Shown one piece after another: positions 22,570-34,400 of a DNA stretch of 64,000 nt. The notes under the pieces were generated by a model. The model ran no database searches and was not told the DNA's origin. It saw nothing but the letters and a program-made list of their open reading frames with translations. The stretch lies in contig JBBHKE010000793.1 in NCBI GenBank assembly GCA_037447655.1, positions 1 through 64,000 of the forward strand, written 5' to 3'. The stretch's first letter is position 1, and the number at the start of each line of letters is the position of its first letter. This DNA is from Zygnema cylindricum. Its lineage: Eukaryota > Streptophyta > Zygnematophyceae > Zygnematales > Zygnemataceae. A program made the translations under genes and the position numbers.

Positions 22570-23565
22570 TTGAAGGTAAATAGCTCGTGATTTTGGGGAC
22601 TTGAGACTGGAAAAGGCGAGTGCATGCTTGAGCACCCATGTGATGGAATTCAGATCAATACTTTTCCCTATTAGGCTGCACTGTTGAAGGTGTGATATAC
22701 CTGGTGCTGTTGTGGTGCCTTTATGAAATCCCATTGCTTCTTCCTGTTATGCAATCGTCGTTGTTGTCCAGATTTTCTCGCCTTGCTGTCGAAAATCATT
22801 CCCGCTTCCATTTCGATAAGCATGACTGTGAGGCAAAGGGACCAGATTCAGGAGTTCTTTTCGTCGTAATTCAGGTTTGTTGCACCGAAAGAAAGGGGAG
22901 CGATTGCGTCGTATCACAGTGGTGGCCATCCTACCTTCCCCAAGGATTTGATGCACAAAATTCTGTGGAACGGAGATTTGCTTGTCCAACAGTTGCCGGA
23001 GGACAGGAAGCGGGTTCATCTTTGTCTAATATGCCATAACTCTGTGTGCTCGGGATCCTATGTGTCTGGTGTCGAAAACCAAGGGAGCTCCTAAAATCCA
23101 GGTTACGTGATTCCAACTGTCCGTAACTTGTTTTCTTTTGTCATCTCCCTGGTGGACATTTTCTAGAACCTATCCCACCGGTGTGTTCAAGAGCTTTTGA
23201 AGCAATGTGATCAATTCGATCATCCGGTAAAATGTTCCACTTCAGCGGTCTTGATGCCCTCTTCCTTGTCTTGCTAGGGAGTATCCATGACAAGGCTAAC
23301 CTGCCAACACCAAATCCACTCTTCCCAAACTGGTTAGATTGGTCGCCATGATGTTTTTTACATTTAAGGGAAGACTACGGTGGGATTTCGAAAAGGCTAA
23401 TACTGGAAGTTGTTGAGGATATAAGTGATGAAGTTGGTGGAGGCGATGTTCGCTGACAGCCCGCGCCTCGGGTGATATTTTCACGGCTGCGTATGACTCC
23501 ACTAGATATCATGTTTGTAAAACTACTTCCAAATATGAACTAATTCCTAAAAAGAGATAAAATAC
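22570..23565 (-). pseudogene. G1 DNA cytosine-5 methyltransferase domain (broken)
   Basis: Same sequence as the G2 domain, 5866 bp away. Motif I LFLGIS is at 23542-23556, motif IV PC at 23290-23295, motif VI ENV at 23155-23163 and motif VIII GSRAHR near 23035-23058. The C-terminal IGKSIDLNSITWVLKHAL is in 22546-22734. Family knowledge: such enzymes transfer methyl from S-adenosylmethionine to C5 of cytosine. TAG codons replace Trp before the PC motif and after motif VIII. See the G2 and G3 entries for the reasoning. Confidence 0.82.
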
Positions 23566-23974
23566 GGCGTTTGGAATCACGGGCTGCCAATAAAACCAGT
23601 TGTCGATCGAATTCCATGTTGTCATACTTGGGTTGGGAAGCATCAAAGAGGGGTGTAGAAACGGTTTCCTTCAATGATAAGGCCGAGAAAGTCTTATCCA
23701 CTCCCAGCCAGAGTTACGCCGCCTGTAATAATCTATGTTTGTATTCCTCTTCCCATCGCTTGGAAATGGGGAATTGCTAGATTTCTTTTGCAATATTTGT
23801 GGAACTGCCAAATAGTTCTACCGGAGATGCGATAGTATACACCGGGTAGCAACCAGACACCGAGAAATTTGTCTTCCCCCAGTTCCTTAAATCCAAAGGA
23901 ACCACCACTTTAGTTGCTTCGGGATTTCTTGGTTCATGAACTGTGTATTGTTGTTTCCACACACTCAAGCTCCT

Positions 23975-24250
23975 ATTTAGCTAGGTCAAAGTGGCCATTC
24001 CCAACAAAATTTCAAATTGAGTCCCTTCCACCACTAACAAGGGAAGCTCAATTTTCACCCGTTGGCCTCCGTCATAAAAAAAATCTATTTCCATGGCCTT
24101 GATAATCCCATGGACTAGTTGACTGCCGCTTCTTACAGTGCTTAAGTAGATGTTGCTTGGGCAAATTTCGGGCCAGAGTTTTTTGGGAATTTTTTGCAAA
24201 ACGGAGGCAGTGATGAGGTTAGGGAGCGCTTCGATGTCAAGCATAGCGTC
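23975..24250 (-). pseudogene. G1 retropepsin (broken)
   Basis: DIEALPNLITASVLQ... then LPLLVVEGTQFEILLG, a gypsy aspartic protease. The catalytic D-T-G is changed to D-I-E (24227-24238). G3 keeps DTGA. Identical to G2. Confidence 0.75.
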
Positions 24251-25359
24251 TTCGTATCCTCAGTACCCGTTGAGCTTAATGTTTATGGTTTTGTTAAATA
24301 TAAGAGCCACTGATAAGGATTTGTATTCCCTATCCACTATAGGTGTCTTTGGATCTGTGGAAAAAATGACTACAGTTGGCGTAATGGTCTTGTCGACTCT
24401 TCTTTTCCGGAGTGGATCTCTTCTCCCAAGGTTTGAATGAGAATTTATTCGGGGAAGATGTGGGAGGAAGTTAGAGTCTTCACGTGTGTGAGGGCGAATG
24501 GCATGAGGTGGTGGACTACCATGACAGCTAGTTTGGAGGAAGGAACGCTAGCTTTTGGTGAAAATGGGGGTGAATTTGGTTCCTACGGATCCTGATATTG
24601 TACTTGTTTCTCCCCCTCGAAGCCGGAATTGGGGATTGGGGGTGTTTGGGGAGTGTCATTATCCGGGCATTTTGCCATGCATATCTCAAACCAGTCATGA
24701 TTGACCTTTTTTTCTTGTTACTGCGACTCCTTTTCCCGCTACTGTTTCTCGTTCTGGTAGTTATCCAAAGCGAGAGGCAATTTAGGTTTGTGAGGAAGAG
24801 ATAGAGGGTGATTGGGTTTGAATCCGAGGCCGATGTTGTTGTTCACCATCACTGCTCTTAGAGTAAATGACAAAGGACTTGTAGCTTTCCGGTTGTGATC
24901 CCTCTGACCCATTTTCTACCTGTCCTGTCTTTGCATTGGGTGGAATTGCGTAGTTGGCGGCGGCTCTCTCTCACCCCAACATTCCAAGCTCTGGACAAGA
25001 AGGTTCGAGCATGGTGGGCATTTGGGGGTTCCAAATCCCAGCCCAATAAATCACCATCATTAGCACCAGCTGTGCTTTGAAGTTTAAGCTCCGCGAGCTT
25101 TTGTAACAACTCCTCTTTTTGTTTCTCGAGTCGTTGTGCTGCTGTGAGGGGAGCAGGCCGTGAAAAAGATCCCACACGGAGGGCAGCCAAATCTATAGCC
25201 ATTACGGCTAGTTGCTGACTCTACTGCTGGATTATGAATTCCGGTGTAATTCTAGTTGTATCTCCCGATGCTCGCTCAGGTTCCTCCTGGGAAAGTGGAA
25301 CCCGACGTCCCCAAGGATAGAGTAGTTGGAGTGGGAGAGGGTTAACAGCAATTTCTCCT
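24251..25359 (-). pseudogene. G1 gag-pol linker region
   Basis: Contains a 114-codon frame (24858-25202) with a coiled-coil-like AAQRLEKQKEELLQKLAEL stretch, then upstream sequence (EIAVNPLPLQLLYPWGRR). It lies between nucleocapsid and protease in G2. G1 breaks off at 25359 before the zinc knuckle. Confidence 0.6.
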
Positions 25360-25998
25360 GTCTGCTGGCCGGTAGGTACCAGGATCAAATCCTGTGGCCG
25401 GCACATATCTTTTAGAAAATTAAACCCCTAACTAAAATATATTTTCCCGTAAACCTCTGGATAGCCTAGGTAGCCATGGCTCTAGCTCCCTCTCCAATTT
25501 CTTAGTGACTGCGACAAGTTTGAGAGTTGGAGAGAGAAGTTAGAGGTAGGTTACCTCGGCTTCTTTCTTATTTCTATTCAAACCTAGAAAATACTTTAAA
25601 AGACCATTAATTTCTACATATACTGCTCAGTAGTATTGTCCGAATTTAGTTTTAATTAGAAAACCCAGTTACATCCAATTGGTTTTCAATCTGGTGGACA
25701 GTTCACCAACTCCCATATATCAGCCGCCATGATTGAAGCCATTTCTTCATTGATGGCCGTCTTCCACCGGTTTTTTTCTGGGAAATTCATTGCCTCTCTA
25801 TATGTTGGAGGTTCATATGGGTGAGGCAGTTTTGTTACCTTGTTGTTAACTTGTTTCTCTTGAAGCCTTTTGTTGCTTCTTCTACCTCCCTCAAAATCTG
25901 CGGCTAGAATAGATGGTTCTCGTGGATTCTTTTGAATCACCACGGCTTCTCCCATGCCCTCGGATCCCTATCTGTTTCCACCACGTCTTCCGCTTTAG
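25360..25998 (-). mobile_element. Copia scrap: LTR piece joined to IN/RT piece
   Basis: 25362-25618 is a piece of a C2-type LTR (minus) ending at the LTR start, with tRNA-like B-box GGATCAAATCC at 25382-25392. Immediately beyond, 25619-25998 encodes the IN-RT linker and RT start (NPREPSILAADFEGGRRSNK; WKTAINEEMASIMAADIWEL). About 1.4 kb of RT, RNase H and PPT are missing between them. It sits between the broken end of G1 and the 3' end of G2. Confidence 0.8.
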
Positions 25999-26001
25999 GT
26001 A

Positions 26002-26281
26002 TGACGAGCGTGCTTGAAAAGCATAAGAGAAGGGCACATTGCCCGGAGTAGTCGACTTCTGTGCCCTGCAAATAACTCCCAAATGCGAATGCTTCCCATA
26101 ATAATGATCATGCCCACGGCTGCACACATCCCTTCCTTAGATATGCATGCAAAATAGGGGAGACATTCGGACATGGAAAAGGGATGAGTGTATAGGAAGG
26201 CGAAAGGAATCCCCTCCCCCTTCTTTTCCCCCATCTGGCTGAGGAAAGGGATTGGGGTCTCGGTAGTTGGCAGATATCCTA
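26002..26281 (-). repeat. Gypsy module A, G2 3' end (280 bp)
   Basis: It starts TAGGATATC (TG mutated to TA) next to the PPT and ends GCTCGTCA. It stops exactly at the A boundary, against the copia scrap. Confidence 0.8.
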
Positions 26282-26289
26282 ATTTCCCC

Positions 26290-27615
26290 CCCTCTTAGGC
26301 AACCGTGAATAAGACATAAAATTACCCGCCCCATTCGCAGTTCCCACAAAACCAGGCGCAGGAGGGTAGAGAGCGTGGCTCCCAAGAGGATGGGAGACAA
26401 GTTCAATGCAAACACTAACCACACTGATTGCAGACCAATAAGTCGTGTAGCTGGGAGTACTGATTGCAAGCTGATGAACATGAAGGAGGATTGGCAAAAA
26501 AAGTTAAGTGAAAAGTGGGTTCGTCCTCCAGTCTCCAAAGTTGGCAAGGGGCCACATTGATCGGATTCTCTTTAAATCTTCGACCATTCTTTCCCTCCAA
26601 TGTAAGAACCCCTTTATTGGAAACTTCGACCACTTTCAAAATTACTCGCCCGACAGAAATATCTAGCGTGTCCTTATTAGGTTGCATCCGATATACAAAG
26701 TCCCCCGTTATAAATTGTCACTTACGTGGCATATAATTCTTGCTCCGGCGCTGAGAATACAACAATTGATCTTGGTAATGTGCCACCTACAAATTTTCCA
26801 TGGCGAGAGGCATCTGTCGGTGAAATATCTTGGCTCTGTCGCCGATCAGTTTTTCAACTGTTCCCTTGTCATCCATAAGGGAAGGACCACCGCTTTGGCC
26901 GATCCCGCCCCAGAAAGGATGGGATGTCGTCCAAATAAAATAAAGTAAGGACTATAGGAGTGGAGAGAAGCCTTCCTCCTGAATTTGTAACCCATAATAA
27001 TCCACGGCACCCTCCTGTCCCACTCCCCCAAATCCTCTTCAATTGCATATTTTCGTAGTGACCGATTTATTGTCTATACGCACCTTTCAACCAAACCGTC
27101 GGCCTCCGCGTGGTCACGGCTGGTTAGCCGATGGTCGACAAGGCATTTTTCCAAGAGGTTAAAAAATTCTCCAACAAATTTGGAGCCTTGGTCGATTAGA
27201 ACTTTTGCAGGCGCCCCGAACTGGGGTAAAACCCTTTCCAAAAGGCATCTGCAATTGACTTGGACTCCTTTCACGGTAAAACAACCAATTTGATCCACTT
27301 GGAAATTTTTTTTTATAATCACCAGCATGAAGCAATTCCCAAGCCTGCAAGTATGAAGAGGTATCAAAAGATCCAGAATCCACTGATAAAACATCCCCCG
27401 GATAGGGAGCGAATGAAGCTCAATTTTGCCTTTCCTGTCAAACGTTGCCTTTACTCGATCGTAGGAGGAGCAAGTCTGTACAATCCGGTTGACTTGGTTC
27501 CGCAACCCGTGCCACCAATAAGTGCCTGCAATAACGGAAGTGGTCCGCTTTTAACCAAAATGTCCATATTGCTGATGGAGATTGGAAATCAGATGCAAAA
27601 AATCAGATTTTGCCG
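26290..27615 (-). pseudogene. G2 integrase (broken)
   Basis: Core identical to G1 (27074-27505; D, D and E present). The C-terminal part in 26415-26687 (DTLDISVGRVILKVVEVSNK) differs from G1 because it lies outside the identical tract. Confidence 0.85.
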
Positions 27616-27870
27616 GCGCATTCTTTAGCGCGAATGGCATGTAAATCCATTCATAAAGCCGAGAACCTGCCCAAAAGGTTGTTTTTTCCTAGTGCTTTGG
27701 TTTCATAGCAATCTGGTGGAAACCATTCTTCATGTCTAGAGTGGAGTAGATAGTGGCGCCCGTTAGAGAGTCAAATATGTCTTCTGGTGTCCGCATTGGA
27801 TACCGGTCACATATGGTTGCCGTGTTCAACATGTAATAATCTCCTCACATTCGGAAACCTAGAGTCTTCT
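27611..27870 (-). pseudogene. G2 RT N-terminal half only
   Basis: Same fragment and same deletion joint (NAPAK|SDFLHL) as in G1. Confidence 0.8.
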
Positions 27871-28435
27871 CGGAAGAATCCTTCTTAGGGGTGGAGAACT
27901 GTCGGGGAAGCAAACCCATGAAGTCTTGTTTTTTCCTGAACCAATCCGGCTTCCACCAAAGTCTGGACTTTAGATTTTATGAATTGCTTTTCCTTGAAGC
28001 TCAAAGGATACTGCTTCTACCAAATAGTAGCCGTTTTGTCAATCAAATCGATTCGAAAAGAGGTTCACTTGTAAATACCGACATCTGTTTCTAAACATAA
28101 GAACGCGTGCTTGTTTTTGGCCAATAGCTCAAAGAGCTGCGTCTTTTGCTAAGGTTCCAACTACTCCCCTAGGGTCATTTTCCCAGGCTTTACAGCATCC
28201 CAAGTCTTTGGCGGTCTACACTAGAGGTTAATGTCAAATTCCAATCCTACTGGTGGATTTGCCTTTACCCCTCCGGCTAGGACGCTACTGCTGACAACTT
28301 CCGCTAAGCTGTTGCCATCTGAGCCGCTGCCCCCCCCACTGGGAAAACCTGCGGTGATGAAATGTGAATTTTTCTCCTACTTCCTCCCCCCCCCTCAAGC
28401 TACAAAGTTGCCTACATCGCTAACAACCTAAGAGC

Positions 28436-29431
28436 TTGAAGGTAAATAGCTCGTGATTTTGGGGACTTGAGACTGGAAAAGGCGAGTGCATGCTTGAGCA
28501 CCCATGTGATGGAATTCAGATCAATACTTTTCCCTATTAGGCTGCACTGTTGAAGGTGTGATATACCTGGTGCTGTTGTGGTGCCTTTATGAAATCCCAT
28601 TGCTTCTTCCTGTTATGCAATCGTCGTTGTTGTCCAGATTTTCTCGCCTTGCTGTCGAAAATCATTCCCGCTTCCATTTCGATAAGCATGACTGTGAGGC
28701 AAAGGGACCAGATTCAGGAGTTCTTTTCGTCGTAATTCAGGTTTGTTGCACCGAAAGAAAGGGGAGCGATTGCGTCGTATCACAGTGGTGGCCATCCTAC
28801 CTTCCCCAAGGATTTGATGCACAAAATTCTGTGGAACGGAGATTTGCTTGTCCAACAGTTGCCGGAGGACAGGAAGCGGGTTCATCTTTGTCTAATATGC
28901 CATAACTCTGTGTGCTCGGGATCCTATGTGTCTGGTGTCGAAAACCAAGGGAGCTCCTAAAATCCAGGTTACGTGATTCCAACTGTCCGTAACTTGTTTT
29001 CTTTTGTCATCTCCCTGGTGGACATTTTCTAGAACCTATCCCACCGGTGTGTTCAAGAGCTTTTGAAGCAATGTGATCAATTCGATCATCCGGTAAAATG
29101 TTCCACTTCAGCGGTCTTGATGCCCTCTTCCTTGTCTTGCTAGGGAGTATCCATGACAAGGCTAACCTGCCAACACCAAATCCACTCTTCCCAAACTGGT
29201 TAGATTGGTCGCCATGATGTTTTTTACATTTAAGGGAAGACTACGGTGGGATTTCGAAAAGGCTAATACTGGAAGTTGTTGAGGATATAAGTGATGAAGT
29301 TGGTGGAGGCGATGTTCGCTGACAGCCCGCGCCTCGGGTGATATTTTCACGGCTGCGTATGACTCCACTAGATATCATGTTTGTAAAACTACTTCCAAAT
29401 ATGAACTAATTCCTAAAAAGAGATAAAATAC
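28436..29431 (-). pseudogene. G2 DNA cytosine-5 methyltransferase domain (broken)
   Basis: About 330 codons between protease and RT. Motif I is LFLGISSYLEVVL (29408-29422 onward) and motif II is AAVKIS. Then come DLVLAG, a TAG where Trp is expected, and PCHGYSLA: the PC of motif IV, with the catalytic Cys, is at 29156-29161. Motif VI VLENV is at 29021-29029 and motif VIII GSRAHRVMAY at 28895-28924. The variable target-recognition part runs to SHAYRNGSG. Motifs IX/X (MGFHKGTTTAPGISH; IGKSIDLNSITWVL) end the domain. Order I-IV-VI-VIII-X is unpermuted, unlike plant DRM, and no chromodomain interrupts it, unlike CMT. DNMT3 is the closest type I can name. In-frame stops abolish activity in this copy. 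Confidence 0.85.
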
Positions 29432-29840
29432 GGCGTTTGGAATCACGGGCTGCCAATAAAACCAGTTGTCGATCGAATTCCATGTTGTCATACTTGGGTT
29501 GGGAAGCATCAAAGAGGGGTGTAGAAACGGTTTCCTTCAATGATAAGGCCGAGAAAGTCTTATCCACTCCCAGCCAGAGTTACGCCGCCTGTAATAATCT
29601 ATGTTTGTATTCCTCTTCCCATCGCTTGGAAATGGGGAATTGCTAGATTTCTTTTGCAATATTTGTGGAACTGCCAAATAGTTCTACCGGAGATGCGATA
29701 GTATACACCGGGTAGCAACCAGACACCGAGAAATTTGTCTTCCCCCAGTTCCTTAAATCCAAAGGAACCACCACTTTAGTTGCTTCGGGATTTCTTGGTT
29801 CATGAACTGTGTATTGTTGTTTCCACACACTCAAGCTCCT

Positions 29841-30116
29841 ATTTAGCTAGGTCAAAGTGGCCATTCCCAACAAAATTTCAAATTGAGTCCCTTCCACCAC
29901 TAACAAGGGAAGCTCAATTTTCACCCGTTGGCCTCCGTCATAAAAAAAATCTATTTCCATGGCCTTGATAATCCCATGGACTAGTTGACTGCCGCTTCTT
30001 ACAGTGCTTAAGTAGATGTTGCTTGGGCAAATTTCGGGCCAGAGTTTTTTGGGAATTTTTTGCAAAACGGAGGCAGTGATGAGGTTAGGGAGCGCTTCGA
30101 TGTCAAGCATAGCGTC
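29841..30116 (-). pseudogene. G2 retropepsin (broken)
   Basis: Same as G1: DIEA in place of DTGA at 30093-30104, with a later EGTQFEILLGMATL strand. It lies between the gag linker and DNMT. Confidence 0.75.
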
Positions 30117-30723
30117 TTCGTATCCTCAGTACCCGTTGAGCTTAATGTTTATGGTTTTGTTAAATATAAGAGCCACTGATAAGGATTTGTATTCCCTATC
30201 CACTATAGGTGTCTTTGGATCTGTGGAAAAAATGACTACAGTTGGCGTAATGGTCTTGTCGACTCTTCTTTTCCGGAGTGGATCTCTTCTCCCAAGGTTT
30301 GAATGAGAATTTATTCGGGGAAGATGTGGGAGGAAGTTAGAGTCTTCACGTGTGTGAGGGCGAATGGCATGAGGTGGTGGACTACCATGACAGCTAGTTT
30401 GGAGGAAGGAACGCTAGCTTTTGGTGAAAATGGGGGTGAATTTGGTTCCTACGGATCCTGATATTGTACTTGTTTCTCCCCCTCGAAGCCGGAATTGGGG
30501 ATTGGGGGTGTTTGGGGAGTGTCATTATCCGGGCATTTTGCCATGCATATCTCAAACCAGTCATGATTGACCTTTTTTTCTTGTTACTGCGACTCCTTTT
30601 CCCGCTACTGTTTCTCGTTCTGGTAGTTATCCAAAGCGAGAGGCAATTTAGGTTTGTGAGGAAGAGATAGAGGGTGATTGGGTTTGAATCCGAGGCCGAT
30701 GTTGTTGTTCACCATCACTGCTC

Positions 30724-31422
30724 TTAGAGTAAATGACAAAGGACTTGTAGCTTTCCGGTTGTGATCCCTCTGACCCATTTTCTACCTGTCCTGTCTTTGC
30801 ATTGGGTGGAATTGCGTAGTTGGCGGCGGCTCTCTCTCACCCCAACATTCCAAGCTCTGGACAAGAAGGTTCGAGCATGGTGGGCATTTGGGGGTTCCAA
30901 ATCCCAGCCCAATAAATCACCATCATTAGCACCAGCTGTGCTTTGAAGTTTAAGCTCCGCGAGCTTTTGTAACAACTCCTCTTTTTGTTTCTCGAGTCGT
31001 TGTGCTGCTGTGAGGGGAGCAGGCCGTGAAAAAGATCCCACACGGAGGGCAGCCAAATCTATAGCCATTACGGCTAGTTGCTGACTCTACTGCTGGATTA
31101 TGAATTCCGGTGTAATTCTAGTTGTATCTCCCGATGCTCGCTCAGGTTCCTCCTGGGAAAGTGGAACCCGACGTCCCCAAGGATAGAGTAGTTGGAGTGG
31201 GAGAGGGTTAACAGCAATTTCTCCTTCTCCAGTGAATAGGGCGAACTGCATCATTTCTTTAGGCACCCCATTCTTTTGGAAACATTGCATTTCCTTATCC
31301 CCGTGGAAGCTGCAAGCCTCGCATTTTGTTCCTTCGGGGGTGTATTTACTGCCGATTTCAATTGAGATATGAGCGTCATCATACTTTGGAAGTTTTATTT
31401 GTCGCAGCTGGGAATGCGACAT
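30724..31422 (-). pseudogene. G2 gag-pol linker
   Basis: 30724-31068 has a heptad-like AAQRLEKQKEELLQKLAEL. 31087-31422 reads LPKYDDAHISIEIGSKYTPE and then a Cys/His cluster (CEACSFHGDKEMQC). The function of this part is unknown to me. Confidence 0.55.
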
Positions 31423-34400
31423 TTTGGCGGTTTCTGCTCGGGGAGTCGGATTGCAAGTTTCCTTGGTTACTGGCGTCTTCTTCCCCCCTCTTTCCCCTTT
31501 GAGCTTTTCTTTCTACTTTTGGGTCCTTTTTGCACTTTCTTTCTCCCATTCCATGAGTTTCAAGGCCAGCTCCGGTTTAAGTTTCCGTGTGCAGTGTTTT
31601 CACCCATGACCGGATTGTTGACAATTTAGGCAATTGTAAAGAAAAACTTTGTCGTCTGCTCCCATTTCTTGTTCTAACTCGTTGTTAGCTACTTGCTTCC
31701 CTTTGAGCTTCCGCAAAGCTTGATGTTCAGCCTTTTTTCTCCTCACCCAAGGAGGTCTCCCCGCCGAATCCTACAAAATTTGCGTCGGCCTTGCTGGTCA
31801 CGGCCTTCTCCCTTGCCTCACTATGGACAAAGTGATCGTACAACTTCATCTCCACCAGTGAAATGTCCTTGGATGAGGGATTAATGTCTTAAATTGTCTT
31901 TCCGGCAATCTAATTATCCAAAGCAGTCTACCCTGTTGGCCAAAAGGAATTATGGACGGCGATGAAATATTTGGTTGCCATTGTCGGAAGGTCCATAGAG
32001 GACAACTTTGCCTTATGACAAGGGCTCGAGAGACAATACAACAGGGTTTGCGTAGTCTCGTTCTTTAAACAGTGAAATTCCGTGAATTTTTGGATCAGAG
32101 ACTCGTTCCTCTCGGTGTAGAGGAGCCTCCAGATATTCAACAGAGTAGTACAAGGGTTGGGGTTGGCAACCCATGCGAATTGTAGCCGGGCCGCCTGAAT
32201 GGCTTGTAGCTGGTTAACATAGGCTATTCCTTGGGCTTGTAGTATCATGTCATCTGTGAAGGTAGCAGTCACAAGTGTTGCGCCCGCTGCAACGAAGTCA
32301 GCCTCTGCTTGTAAAACAGCAATGTCGAGAGCTAGATCGAGATCTTGATGCTGGGAGCCATCAAGAGTTGTTGTCGCTCTTTAAAATTAACCTACGCCTC
32401 TCCTAAAAGGTTGTTGACCATCATTGGGAAAAGGGTTGTCTCGAAGTCATCCATAATGGCGCCTCCCCTGTACTTGTTGATTTCAGACCGTGTGAAAGAT
32501 TTCAACAACAACTCGAAATCCGAAAATGCTATCCCCAAGCTATCTCCTGTAAAGTTTCGGATGTCCCCCATTTCTATTTCTTCCTCGCTAGAATTGGTGA
32601 AATGGGAGGAGGAAGGCCCTATGGGACTGACAAATTTGAGCCGGTGAGATGACTCATGTTTCCTCTTCCTTTGTACTAGAACAGTGTCCTCCTCTTGTAG
32701 AAGGAGCTGGTCTGATATATGTTGATCCCCCCCCAAAGAGGAAGTACAAGAGCGCCCGTAGATAAACCTGGAGGAAGGATATTCCCCACTACTCTATATC
32801 CAAGAGAGTATTATTTTTCCTGGAGAACTTGATCCACTGATGGGATGCGGAGGCGAGGTGGAGGTCCTTGGGGAAGGGTTGGTGGCGGAGAAGGGGATGA
32901 CTGGTGGCTTTGACGAGAAGGTGTCTTTCTCCTCAATGGTGTCTATCTCCTTTGTCACCTTCGAGAGGACTCTGTAGGAGGAGTTCCTCAACTGGAGGAT
33001 GGGGAACGCCAATAAGGAGGCGAGTATACATCTTGTTTGTAGAGTAAGAAATGCAGATCCGGTGACCCATAGACTACTGCAATGGGAGAAAAGGATGAAG
33101 AGGGAGAGGAGGCGTGAACGTCCTGGGGCTCTGTTGTAAGACCTGAAAGTTAGAAGTTGGAGGAGGAGGAGAAGATGGGAGATCTCGGGATATTCCGGGA
33201 GATGGTGAAGGGGGTGTAGACGGCCTCTATGGAATGTGAATCGTCTCGTCCGGTCGCAACTCCACCAAAGCCTCCACGGCGGAAGCAACCTCCTCGAGAC
33301 AAAGGTAGGTTCTTCCCGAGGAAGAGAAGCAAACTCATGAGGTAAATATGCACCCAAACCTTTCATGTTAGGTTCAATTTTTCCCCCCTTTTCTTGCTGA
33401 AGAGGAGGCTCTCGGCTAGTTTTCAGGGAAGGAACTTTTGGCGAGGGCTTGTAAGAGGAGAAGTCCCTTAAGCCGGCGCTTCAGGATGCGGCTCGGTCCT
33501 TGATGTAGAAAGAATTTGCCCGCTGAGAATCCCACTAGATCTACGCTTAGCTTCCCGGATGAGTTCCAAATCGTGTTCCCATAACTTTCGCCTTTCTACC
33601 CCTAAGGCTTCCTAATCAACCGTGACGGGTCCGGCCCCCGCTATAGCTTTGCCCTGAGATTTTAGAACTTCCACTAGTTCCTAGGCCTTTTCAATTACTT
33701 TGGTAAGATCCGCTATCTCCATCCCCGGATTTTTGGGTTCATTTGGTCTGATCCGCCACCCTCCCTCTAAGCCCGTACCCGCAACCTCTAGATCAGTTGG
33801 TCTGGATCGCCGGAGCCCATCAAAAGGGCGGTCACGAGTTGTTGTAGGAAAAGGTCTCTCGGTTGAGGTTGACACAAGAGTTGGGGACATCTCCTCTTTC
33901 GAAAGAGGTGCAAATCTCCCCTTGCTGTCCTTCTGGACAAACCTCTTTCCCCTCAAGGTATCTCGAGCTTCCCTCTCGCTACCCCTTTCTCCTCTACGAG
34001 GCCTCGAGGAGGTTTGCCTCCGGGAGGTTCTGCTGGCAGTTGTATCCAAAGAGGAAGATGGGGGAGGCCTAGAATAGGGAACTTTGTGTGACCTGTCGGG
34101 CAACGACAGTGAAGAGCTGCTCTGTGAAGAACTGCTCAAAATCTCCACCATCCCTCCCACGGGTCTAACTACCCTGACTCGATCTGTCCGAGCCACCGTT
34201 TGCAACAACTCTTTTTTTAACTTCAACTCATAGAGGTCGTGAAGGGCAAGGAGTTCCTTACGACCTGGGCGATAGGGATCCATCAAAACCGCGGGGTATA
34301 TCTTGATCTCGACCCGAGGAATCTTAGATCTGGTGTGGAGCCTGACCTTCGAAGGAGGACCCAAATGAGGCTCCCTATGTGACTGCCGCTTTTGCCAGGC

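Larger units (their letters stand above)
18661..25359 (-). mobile_element. Ty3/gypsy element G1 with DNMT domain, 5' half missing
   Basis: Minus strand, from the 3' end: module A 18661-18940, module B 18946-20127, module A 20128-20407, PPT 20408-20417, IN, a fragment of RT, DNMT, protease and a gag-pol linker. The element stops abruptly at 25359, where a copia scrap begins, so capsid, nucleocapsid and 5' end are gone. Region 21049-25359 appears identical to 26915-31225 of G2. The YxDD half of RT and all of RNase H are deleted. It is non-autonomous and decayed. Confidence 0.85.
21049..25359. repeat. 4311-bp tract identical to 26915-31225
   Basis: Offset is exactly 5866 bp throughout, with all frames the same on both strands and homopolymer runs (for example C8) equal. 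I saw no mismatch in the lines compared. Divergence begins abruptly at 21048/26914 and at 25360/31226. Confidence 0.85.
26915..31225. repeat. 4311-bp tract identical to 21049-25359
   Basis: Partner of the G1 tract. In G2 it continues without a break into gag, so G2 is the likelier donor. Confidence 0.85.

Noticed and set aside
22570-23565. DRM-type methyltransferase
   Set aside because: Motif order is conventional (I before IV, VI, VIII, X), not permuted.
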